Part shown: positions 1 to 9,195 of the stretch, piece after piece
How positions within the stretch are numbered: the stretch's first letter is position 1
Layout of the letters: each line of letters opens with the position of its first letter
Assembly: GCA_007026445.1 (NCBI GenBank)
Contig: VDMD01000092.1
Span: forward strand, 35,463 to 99,462
Direction of reading: 5' to 3'
Length of the DNA: 64,000 nt
Source: Schizophyllum amplum
Taxonomy: Eukaryota > Basidiomycota > Agaricomycetes > Agaricales > Schizophyllaceae
The notes under the pieces: model-generated
Told to the model about the DNA's origin: nothing
What the model saw: only the letters and a program-made list of their open reading frames with translations
Database searches by the model: none
Position numbers and translations under genes: made by a program

Positions 1-1712
1 GCTGTAAGCCTTTGATCCACGCCTGGCACTGCCTTGAAAGACTCATTGTACGCGCTTGCTTTCTGCAGAGAAAACGACATCACGGGCGTGTTGGACGAGA
101 CATTTACAGTGACGGAGCCTGTCCGCGGGGGTGGAGTACGGACTGTTGAGTTGTGCGCGGGAGGAGAGCACATCAAGGTCACACAATCGAATAAGCGCTC
201 GTACGTTGACGCCCGGGTGCGATACCGACTTTATGGGCGGGTGCAGCAACAGACCGAGGCCTTCCGTAAAGGGCTGAATGGAGTCAGCATTTCGGTGTTG
301 GAAACTCTGCTCTTCGTTAATGTATCTCCACAGATCGTTCCCATCGGGCTACTCCAGGACTTTACTGAGCAGGAACTGTCTGTGGTCTTCTGCGCTGCGC
401 CGAACGTCGACATGTACGTCTGTGTTCAAGGCCTTATCCCTCTTGCCTACCTACCTCGTATTAACCTCGGTTCCGATCCAGGAAAATCTGGATGACACGA
501 ACACGCTACACTGGCTACACCAGCACCGACCTCGTCATCATGTGGTTTTGGAAGTGCGTGAACGAGTGGACGGATGCTCAGCGCGCGAAGCTGCTACTAT
601 TCGTGACAGGCACGCCGCGCGTGTCGGTAGGCGAGTTCCAGGACGAACTGTCGCGACGCGGACCCAACGACTTCATCATCGAGCGCGCGGGTAACCCGTG
701 GGACCTTCCCACCAGCCACGCGTGCGCGAGCACGCTTCATTTGCCGCCGTACCCGCACTATGAGACACTGAAAAAGAAGTTGTTATATGCGGTCGAGTGA
801 GTCGGGCGCCTTTCTGCCTCCAGATGTCAGGGTCTCTGACATGTGTATCTCAGGGAATCGCAGGAGGTGCTGGAAGAAGAGAAGAGACCGCTCGCTCCTC
901 CGACAGGAGAGCGAACTGCCCGGCGGAAGACGCGATGGGACCAGAGTGTATGTCGAATCGGATGTATGGAGGTTCATGATCTGATATATCTTCAGCGCTC
1001 CGTTGAGCCGGTGAAGGTCAAGAGCGAGGTCGCCGTCCAAGTCATCGAAGGTGCAGGACAAGGCAGAGACACGACACAAGTGGACGACATCGAGATGGCT
1101 ACAGGCCCTACTGCCGCTGCCCTCGATGAACCTGTGAACCAAGCACCGACAAGAGCAGCAGCTTCATCTCAAAGCCACGGAGCTGAGCACGCGAACTCTC
1201 CGAAATCTGAGCGTCCCATTGCCGTCGAACCTGATGATGGTAGAAAACGGTCGCGATTCAACAGCGTTGAAGAACCCGACACTGCCATACCTCGCAAGCG
1301 CGCACGTATAGGATCCCTTCCGCCTCTCGATGTACACGACATCGTCCAGGTACTCGAGGAGGAACTCTCGGAGAAACGCGCATGTCTAGAAGATTTACGT
1401 CAACAGGAGAAGGTCCTGGCCGCGCGCGTGCGGCTGTTGGCCTACTTCCCAGCTGGTCAATCTCCACCCGCGCCAGCGGATTCGAATCTGCCAGATAGAG
1501 CGACGCCACTTCCTGAAGAAGACGTAACAGACATCTCAGCACATACAATGCTGCATCGACTCTCCAGAATTCTGCACGAAAAGCAGCGGGAGCTGGCCGC
1601 GGAGCGGTCAGAGCGGGCGGCGGCACAGGTGACCTTGGACGATGTCCAGCGAGAGATATCCCATCCGCATGTAACATATATGTTACTGGAGGCACTGGAG
1701 CAGATGGAATAG
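1..1712 (+). CDS. HECT-type E3 ubiquitin ligase, 3' part (5' end outside window)
   Basis: The visible part encodes the HECT catalytic domain, which takes ubiquitin from an E2 onto a cysteine and passes it to a substrate. Predicted exons are <1-3, 69-413, 482-796, 854-947 and 996-1712; the 4-68 intron joins to give the family motif LENDI. The N-lobe end shows ITGVLDETF and VTQSNKRSYVD. The C-lobe shows IMWFWK, LLLFVTG and LPTSHACASTLHLPPY, with the active-site Cys at 723-725. The HECT fold ends at KLLYAVE, where a TGA (798-800) would stop the protein. That TGA lies inside a perfect GTGAGT donor, and splicing 797-853 opens a further ~270 residues. These hold a basic KR-rich stretch and two predicted coiled coils (near EELSEKRACLEDL and EKQRELAAERSE). 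HECT domains usually sit at the extreme C-terminus, so the tail is odd. The alternative is a stop at 800 and a separate ORF from 843. HECT identity is certain; the tail is inferred. Confidence 0.85.
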
Positions 1713-2471
1713 CCGGCGTAGAATGAGGCTGAAATCGTTGATGGACTGCACTGGACATTTACGCGGATGCTGATTAGTAAATTTAGTACTTACAAGTTAC
1801 GACCGGCGTAACAGGCCGCCGAACGGGGCCCAAGAGCATAGTCCTACTTATCTGACCGGTCTCCAATACCAGTCCAGTAAGTACAAGGCGACTGGCCTTG
1901 TACTGGAATATGGGGCGCGCCGGCCCACGACCCGCGTGACATCATACATGTCAGCTCTTGCCGAATTCGGACCGTTCTCGCCCCTAAGCATTGTCTAAGC
2001 TCAACCGTGGCAACGATGGCTTGACTTGAGCAGTCATTCCCATTGTCCACAACAGCGCCTTCAATCACATAAAGTAGAAGAATTTCATGACGTTCCCCTC
2101 ATCAGTCCTCTCGTTCCAGTCGTCAAAGCCATTCCTACCTCACATGGCTTGACTGGATCCACTGGGCCTCCGAGTCCCTAGCTTCAGTCTGGCTTCAGTG
2201 TGCGCTTCCCTGGCCCAGAACTTATCTGAGCCCGCCCGCCCTGTCCGCCTTCAAGATGAAGAGCTCCCGTTGTGGGCCTCAATTTTGCTGACGACCTTCC
2301 AGGGCGTATTGTACGCATCGACAGACAGCAGCAGATAGCGGCTTTATTTATCCGCGGCCTCCGCCGCATCCCACCTCATGCGATAGCTAACAGAGCTGCC
2401 ATATAAAACTGGCATCACGGAGAGAGCTCGGCGTCAGCGACTCTCTGCCTGCTCCACTGACGAACTCGACC
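1713..2471. other. Intergenic region upstream of the isochorismatase-fold gene
   Basis: No conserved coding sequence is seen in these 759 bases. The first ~350 bases are the 3' flank of the HECT gene. The last ~100 bases look like a promoter, ending in a TATA box. The unlikely short reading frames here lack splice context or family motifs. Confidence 0.6.
2402..2407 (+). promoter_or_regulatory. TATA box of the isochorismatase-fold gene
   Basis: TATAAA lies 65-70 bases before the ATG at 2472, with a pyrimidine-rich stretch between them. The spacing is normal for a fungal TATA promoter with a short leader. Confidence 0.6.
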
Positions 2472-3730
2472 ATGTTCGCTTTCCAGCTCCTTTTGGCGAC
2501 AGTCGCGGCGGCGGCGTCATTCTACGACGCGCGCGACATCGCGGAGGCCGGCCCCGTGGCGCGTGCGGAGTCGAACAAGACGCAGGCCAAATTCGGTGAC
2601 GAGTACTACAGTGCGTGTCCTGCTACATGTCCTTGACCGAGTGAGCTGACCCATCCCGCGCAGACTACTGGCTGTACGAAGCGGACACGAACTCATACGA
2701 TCTGACGCGGGGCAACTCAACGAACGCGAAGACCCTCAAGGCTGGGGAGAAGACGATCACCGTCAACCCTGGCAAGAGCGCTCTCCTCGTCGTGGACATG
2801 CAGAGTGTGTTCTATATATTTGTTCTTGAACCTATGCTCACGCAAATTTCGTCAGATTACTTCCTGAACCCGGCGTACACGGACTTCCCCAAGGGTCTCG
2901 CGACCGTACAACCCACGATTGATTCCGTCAAGGCTTTCAGAGCAGCCGGTGCGAAGATTATATGGTGTCAGGCACGTGACTCTGTGTTTTCTGCAGGGCG
3001 TTCATCCTAAGCATCTCGTAGTGGGGTTTGACCGACTATGACTTGCAATTCATCCCGCCGTCCTACAAGATCAGCTTTTCGACGGACAAGGACCCAGAGC
3101 AGAGCTTCGGCTCTGAAATGGGCGTATACAACGGCACGGACTACGGACGCAAGCTCGTTCCCAAGGAGTACAATGCTCTGGTGAGTCTGACTATTGTGTG
3201 AGTTGTCCTGCCTTATTGATGAGTCGCCGCAGCCCTACGACCCCCTGTGGGAGCTGGCGCAAGAGGGTCTTGCTGCGGGCACGGATCTCTACTTCAACAA
3301 GAGTGAGTCCGTATACCAAGGCCGCCTTACGTTAGTACTCATCGCGCCTTCAGACCGCCAGAGCTGCCTCTGGGGTGCGCAGACCCCGACGGGGTTGTAT
3401 CTCGAGGAGAACCAGATCACAACTCTGTTCATCTCGGGTGTCAACATCGATCAATGCGTATTCGGCACGTTTAACGACGCGTACTACAAGGCAAGTTGCT
3501 TAGCGCTACGCTGTTCTTACTTGCTGACGGCGACTGCAGGGTTGGGACCCGATCGTTGTGCAGGACGCATCGGCGACGTCCAGCCCACAGTACGCCTACG
3601 ACATGGTCATGTACAACGTGGACAGTACGTTGCTTTACGAAGCCTTCCATCTGTCCCTCGCTGATCACATTGAACAGAGCACGGCTTCGCCGTCAACTCG
3701 TCGGATATAGTCACAGGGCTGGCTGCTTGA
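2472..3730 (+). CDS. Secreted isochorismatase-family cysteine hydrolase, 299 aa, eight exons
   Basis: This is an isochorismatase/nicotinamidase-fold hydrolase, probably exported. Exons are 2472-2610, 2664-2804, 2856-2971, 3022-3180, 3233-3302, 3354-3490, 3540-3624 and 3678-3730; they total exactly 300 codons. The N-terminus (MFAFQLLLATVAAAA) is a clear signal peptide. The catalytic aspartate is Asp91 in LLVVDMQN and the nucleophile is Cys243 in SGVNIDQCVFG. The motif WGLTDYDLQF and the C-terminal YYKGWDPIVVQDA block also match the family. Introns 3 (2972-3021) and 6 (3491-3539) start with GC, and only this choice keeps the frame and the family motifs; intron 6 has the ideal donor AAG|GCAAGT. 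Fungal relatives with signal peptides are known, but the substrate cannot be read from sequence; isochorismate, nicotinamide or another amide are possible. A TATA box precedes the gene. Confidence 0.93.
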
Positions 3731-4379
3731 GAACCTCGATCTAGGTAACCATGTCTGATATGTAGAATAGCAGGGTGTCCTTCGACTCTCGCGGTGCCGA
3801 TCAGCTATTATACTTCCTTGGTTCTTCTTTCTTTTGGATCTCTCACGCTCTCTGAATGTGTGAGTTTGTTGGCGTGATACGTCGTGCCTACACATCTCCT
3901 AATGTGCCCCGTCCCAACGCCCGCGCTCTGTCAAGTGCCCGCCTGTGTCTCGCCCTCACCTAGTCTCACTGTAGACGTGCGTCATACGATCTGGCGGTCG
4001 GCGACTGCGGTCCGGTCTTGCTCATAACCATCACTTCCATCATACCGAGGAGTGGCTGCTGCTCGTTTCTCTTCAAGCACATCGTCAGACTGTCCCCAGC
4101 GCGTTTTCAAAGACCCGGCCTCCAGTCTGAGTCAGCTGGGCCGCCTTCCAGCTGCTCTGCAGGCGGACCGGAGGCGGGGGACGTGCGATCTGGTGGTCAG
4201 GTGTCGACACCCTGCCGACACCCAGGGAGCAACTGGCACCAGGGCGCTCGTTAAGTTACGTGCGAAGAAGCCCGTAGCTCATGGCGGCGTGTATAAAGGT
4301 AGCGTGTGCAAAGGTTATCGCGCTGCTGCCTTCATCGACATCGGTGTCCATACTTGGCGGCTTGCCTGCATTCTTCGGC
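3731..4379. other. Intergenic region between isochorismatase-fold and GH95 genes
   Basis: These 649 bases hold the 3' flank of the upstream gene and the GH95 promoter. A TATA box (GTATAAAGG) is at 4291-4299. An in-frame ATG at 4281 lies before that TATA box, so it was not taken as the GH95 start. No coding sequence or repeat was recognised. Confidence 0.6.
4291..4299 (+). promoter_or_regulatory. TATA box of the GH95 gene
   Basis: GTATAAAGG sits about 85 bases before the ATG at 4380. Its position argues for the 4380 start, which begins directly with a signal peptide, rather than the in-frame upstream ATG at 4281. Confidence 0.6.
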
Positions 4380-7300
4380 ATGTGGACTCGTTGGGCGCTT
4401 ATTCTGGTTTGCAACCTCCTCGCCGCCTCGCAGACGTCAAGAGGCGCTCCCGAGGGGTTCCCCACATCTGGAAACGGGCTGTGGTACGACGCGCCCGGCG
4501 TGTACTGGGGGAGGGACTTCCTTCCCGTGGGCAATGGGTTTCTCGCAGGTGCGCTGCGAGAGCTTTGAGCATATATTGCCCCTTGGCTTTATGATAGAGC
4601 AACGCCCGTCAGACTGTGTGCATTTGGCTAACGAACTGCGAAGCTATGACCCCGGGTGGCACGAGTTTTGAGGCGACGCAATTGAACTTGGAGTCCCTGT
4701 GGTCCGCGGGGCCTTTCCAGAACTTGGTGAGTTAGTGCTCGATGCTGATCCGCGGAATGACTGCCAGTCCATGCCATGTTACCTAGGAATTGACTGACAC
4801 TGTGCCATCTGCAGTCCTACAACGGCGGGAACAAGGAGGCGTCCGACCGCGAGACTACAAAGCAAGCGATGGCAATCATACAGGACACGATATTCAGCAC
4901 GGGTACCGCGACCGGTACGTACGTATGCTCTCGTTTCAGCAATCTCGCCTCCGTCCATTAAGCCCGGTACTAACTTTCGATCCTGCAGACCTCACAGCCC
5001 TCATGGTGGATGAGCAGATTAACTACGGTACGCATGTAGCTCGAACCATACTCTACATTCACTGTTGAAGCTGCAACGATCCAGGATCTTATGCAGGCGC
5101 GGGATACCTACTGACGAGTACGGACCTCACGGGAGAGGTCTCTGATTACGCACGCTGGCTCGACCTTGACCAAGCCGTCGCGCGCACACTGTGGACCCAG
5201 GGAGACACAATCACGAACAGGTATTGCCCTCGATTCGTCTTTCAATCGTCATATTGTTTTGTATCCTTCTTTTCACTTCACCTTCGCTAACAACTCCCAT
5301 CCTCCACAGAACGACCTTCTGCTCGCATCCTGCTAAAGCATGCGTACAGCGCACCGTGTCCTCCGCCCCACAAACCTTCACTTTCGCCTTCTCGGTCGCA
5401 CCCGAGCCAGAGCTGCCCTCGCCGAACGTGACGTGCCTCGATGACGCGACGCTGCAGGTGCGCGGGTACGCCGGCGCGCCAGGGATGCTGTATGAGATCC
5501 TCTTTTACGCGTCCTCGGCGTCCGGCGCGGTGTCCTGCGCGCCCGCCGCCCCCTTTAACACGTCCGTCGACACAGCGAACGCCACGCTGAGCGCCTCGCA
5601 TGCCGCAGACGTCACGACCCTCTGGGTTGGCGGCACGGAGTATTCGGTGGACGCAGGCGACGCCGCCCATGGGTTCTCCTTCCGCGGCGCCGACCCGCAC
5701 GAGGCGCTCGCCGCGCGCCTGGCCGCGCTGCAAACCACGGCCTTCGACGGTCTGCTGGAAACGCATGTCGCCGATGCCAACGCCACGCTGCACACGTTCG
5801 CGCTCGACCTGGGCCAGACGCCGCAACTGGACGTGACGACGGCGGCGCTGATGCAGGCATACCAGACCGACGAGGGCAACCCGTACATTGAATGGTTGTT
5901 GTTCAACTTCGGACGCTATCTGCTGTGGGGAAGCGCCCGGGGCACGCTGCCCGCGAATCTGCAGGGCAAGTGGGGAGCGGGGTATTCGAATGCTTGGGGC
6001 GCAGGTGCGTGCAACGAACTGTTTTTATGGCGATGTCTTTTGTGGCAAACATCTTTGTCCATCCGTGGCGGGTTCGTTTCCGTGGCATATGCTCGCCCTA
6101 CCCAAATACACTCCACAGTTCAGGTACAATCCACTGACTCTTCGTTTCACAGACTACCGTACGTATTTTCAAAAACCCAAGTCACAGAGGGCCTAGTCTG
6201 AGGCAATGACATGCAGACGCGAACATCAACATCCAGATGAACCTTTGGTCGGCGGAGATGACGGGCCTGGATGTGTCACAGTCCATGTTTGACTATATGG
6301 AGGTGAATGAGTTGGGCACGAGCGCTTTGGGTCAGCGGGGCGAAGGCTCCCTAGGAGCTGCTAACTTCGAACATGTTCGAACTGTCCCCGTGTTCTTCGA
6401 ATCTTTCCCCTACTCTTCAAAGCTTCCCCCTATTCTTCGAGATTTCCTCATGTTTCTCGAGCTTTCCCCATGTTTCTCGAGCCTGGAGTTGGACCGACCG
6501 ACCGGCACGTCCCATATCCTCTCGAAACCCTCGTATTCTCTCGAAATCCACCTAACACTGTCCTCTCTCAGAAAACCTGGGTACCGCGAGGCACCCAGAC
6601 GGCGCAGAACCTGTACAACATCGATGAGGGCTGGGTTACCCATAACGAGATGAATGTGCGTCTGAGTCTGTCTTTGTTTTCGTCAGCCTGTCTTTGTTGC
6701 CGGGTCACTTTGCCGAAGTTGTCGCTGGTGCATCATTCTTTCCTGCGTTCAAATCATGCGACTATGATCATCCGGTCGCTGAAAGCTAGTCTCCAGCAGA
6801 CGCTCACGACTAACCGCCCACGCTAGATTTTCGGCCACACCGGCATGAAGCTCGGCGATCCACAGTGGGCGAATTATCCAGGTATGTGAATAATGCGGTC
6901 TTATAATGTCTGAATTGCTGGCTGACTTCGCTTTTATTCTCAGAGGCCAATGCGTGGATGGTGAGGCCCTACTTATCTTTCCCGGACATAATGTGCCGCT
7001 CGTGAGCAAGGGCCACCTCGAGATGACTGTCCCTCGCGCTTTGAAAGGATCATTGCCTCGGAATGATCATCCTTCGCGCGTTGAGATATCCGATCCTCTC
7101 ATTGATTCTCCATCTCGTCTTACTTCAACCTCGCTCTCCCAGATGCTCCACGTTTGGGACCACTTCGACTACACGAACGACGTTAGCTGGTGGCAGGCGC
7201 AGGGCTACCCGCTGCTCAAGGTGCGTGCGTAATCTTTGGTGTGTGCGTGATCTCTGGTGGCGTTTGGTTGCGTCCGCGTGTGCGAGAACAGCAACCTGAC

Positions 7301-8933
7301 GAGGCGTGCCCATACCCTAAGGACTCGAGGCGCGCCCCAACCCTATGTACTCACCATTGTTTAACCCCAGAGCGTTGCCCAATTCCACCTCCACCGCCTC
7401 GTCCAGGACCGCTACTTCAACGACTCATCGCTCGTTACGGCGCCCTGCAACTCGCCGGAGCAGAAGGCGGTGACGCTAGGTGAGTCGTGATGCGGTAACT
7501 CTGCGTGAATCATGCGGCTAGACAACATGGCTGGACGTGTCGTGGAAGATGGACCGCTATAACCGTTTTCAAGCGCTACGGTTGGATGCTAAATGCCCTT
7601 CAGGCTGCGCACACGCCCAACAACTCATCTGGCAGCTCTTCAATGCGGTAGACAAGGGATTCGAGGCCTCGGGGGACACGGATGCGGAGTTTCTGGACGG
7701 TGAGTGCGACGGCTGGTAGCTGAGCTCGGATGCCTGGCACCGGAGTTGCATGCCGTGGTAGCTGAGCTGGACGCCCGGCCGCATGTCCACTGTCCAGCGG
7801 ATGCCTGGTGGCATATGTCCAGGGATGCTCATTTGACCACAGCCATACGAACAGCCCGCGATCAAATGGATAAAGGGATCCACATAGGTTCCTGGGGACA
7901 GCTTCAAGGTGCGGATTAGGTGATTCTTGGGGAAGTTTCCCGTTCTTGAGGAAGTTTCCCGTTCTTGAGACAGGTTTCCCGTTCTTGAGGAAGTTTCTCG
8001 TTCTTGAGACAGGTTTCCCGTTCTTGAGGAAGTTTCCCGTTCTTGAGGAAGTTTCCCGTTCTTGAGACAGGTTTCCCGTTCTTGAGGAAGGTTTTCGTAC
8101 TGACTTCCATGCGTGCAGAGTGGAAAATTGACATGGACGACCCGGCGGACGTCCACCGGCACCTGTCGCACCTCATTGGGCTGTATCCTGGGTATGCGCT
8201 CGCCTCGTACGATGAGGAGAAGCGGGGATCGGATGTTGCATACACAAAGGCGCATGCTGCGTACACCAAGGCGCAGGTCCTCGACGCCGCCGCGGTCAGC
8301 CTCGCGCACCGTGGAAACGGTACAGGACCGGACGGGGACGCGGGGTGGGAGAAGATGTGGCGTGCGGCGGCGTGGGGGCAGTTGGGGGACGCGGACGCAT
8401 TCTATCATATCCTCACTGTAAGTCGGGATTTCCTTCGCTTGCTCACTGTCCTCGCTCAGTTCCCTGTGTCCCGCTCACTCTTTGACCCTCCGTAGTACGC
8501 CATCGCCACCAACTTTGCCGAGAATCTCTTCAGCGTGTACAACCCCGGAGACGCGGATCCCATATTTCAGATCGACGCGAACCTCGGACACCCGGCAGCG
8601 GTGCTCAATGCGTTGATTCAAGCGCCCGATGTTGCCACATATGACGACGATCCGCTGGTCACCACCCTCCCCCATCCGCTGGTCATCACCCTCCCCCATC
8701 CGCTGGTCATCACCCTCCTCCCGGCCCTCCCTGCGCAGTGGCCCTCGGGGTCGATCACGGGCGCCAGAGTGAGAGGCGGGATGACGGTCGATATGGAGTG
8801 GAGTGGGGGAGAGCTGAAGAGTGCGAATATCACGGTGGGGGAGAACATTGTGCCGAGAGACGTCCAGGTGGTGGTGGGCGGGGAGGTCGTGCTTGAGTTC
8901 ACGACGGCGCCGGGGATGGTACAGAGCATATAA
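4380..8933 (+). CDS. Secreted GH95 alpha-L-fucosidase-like glycoside hydrolase, 829 aa, 16 exons
   Basis: GH95 enzymes remove L-fucose (or L-galactose) residues from plant or glycoprotein glycans by inversion. Exons: 4380-4548, 4644-4726, 4815-4914, 4989-5027, 5085-5220, 5310-6004, 6153-6158, 6217-6302, 6572-6655, 6827-6881, 6944-6960, 7143-7220, 7371-7479, 7604-7699, 8119-8417, 8496-8933, summing to exactly 830 codons. Residues 1-20 (MWTRWALILVCNLLAA) form a signal peptide. The GH95 hallmarks are LPVGNGFLA, PANLQGKW, ADYHANINIQMNLW, VPRGTQTAQN, HRHLSHLIGLYPG, FQIDANLG and LLPALP. Asn412 and Asn414 match the two asparagines that activate water in the Bifidobacterium enzyme, and Glu546 (NSPEQ) is the likely acid. 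Exon 7 is only 6 nt and exon 11 only 17 nt. Introns 8 and 14 contain minisatellites, and an in-frame 24-bp repeat lies just before LLPALP. Substrate preference is not visible. Confidence 0.94.
6360..6560 (+). repeat. Degenerate ~20-25 bp repeat in GH95 intron 8
   Basis: The 269-bp intron 6303-6571 contains imperfect repeats around TTCTTCGAATCTTTCCCC, TTCTTCGAGATTTCC and TGTTTCTCGAGCTTTCCCC. They are absent from the flanking exons, so the repeat has expanded inside the intron. Confidence 0.7.
7919..8100 (+). repeat. Minisatellite in GH95 intron 14
   Basis: Eight or so copies of a roughly 20-22 bp unit of the type GAGGAAGTTTCCCGTTCTT, alternating with GAGACAGGTTTCCCGTTCTT, fill the second half of the 419-bp intron 7700-8118. 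The array stops about 20 bases before the acceptor at 8118. Confidence 0.9.
8640..8715 (+). repeat. In-frame 24-bp tandem repeat in the last GH95 exon
   Basis: Three copies of a unit around CCGCTGGTCATCACCCTC add the peptide PLV(T/I)TLPH repeats immediately before the conserved LLPALP motif. The unit is 24 bp, so frame is kept. See the matching finding. Confidence 0.85.
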
Positions 8934-9094
8934 GCGGTGGCTGAAGGGCGTCTAGTTATTGTGCATCGAGTCATTGTGCAATAGTTGTACTACCAACCTA
9001 CAGTTGTAGAAGTCGTACTCAGGGCGCTATTGCATACACCGAGGGAGGGGTATCGGACCCGTTCTAAGTACCACTCAACGCAGCCTGGGTCTAC

Positions 9095-9195
9095 CGCCAT
9101 CCAACGCCAGGGTGTATACCCTCACTCCACGCCAGGGTGTATACCCTCACTCCACGTCAGGGACCACCTTCACTCCACGTCAGGGACCACCTTCA
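9095..9195. repeat. Tandem repeats over the MDR stop codon and 3' flank
   Basis: Two copies of a unit containing GCCAGGGTGTATACCCTC are followed by two copies of one containing CACGTCAGGGACCACCTTC. The last copy overlaps the final codons and the stop (9170-9172) of the minus-strand MDR gene, so its end has been duplicated into the 3' flank. The 236-bp gap between the convergent GH95 and MDR genes (8934-9169) holds nothing else recognisable. Confidence 0.75.

Noticed and set aside
4281..4379. Upstream in-frame ATG of the GH95 gene
   Set aside because: It lies before the TATA box at 4291 and would put a long non-secretory extension before a clear signal peptide.
5287..5906. Minus-strand open frames opposite the large GH95 exon
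   Set aside because: They have no splice support or family motif and are shadows of the GC-rich exon.
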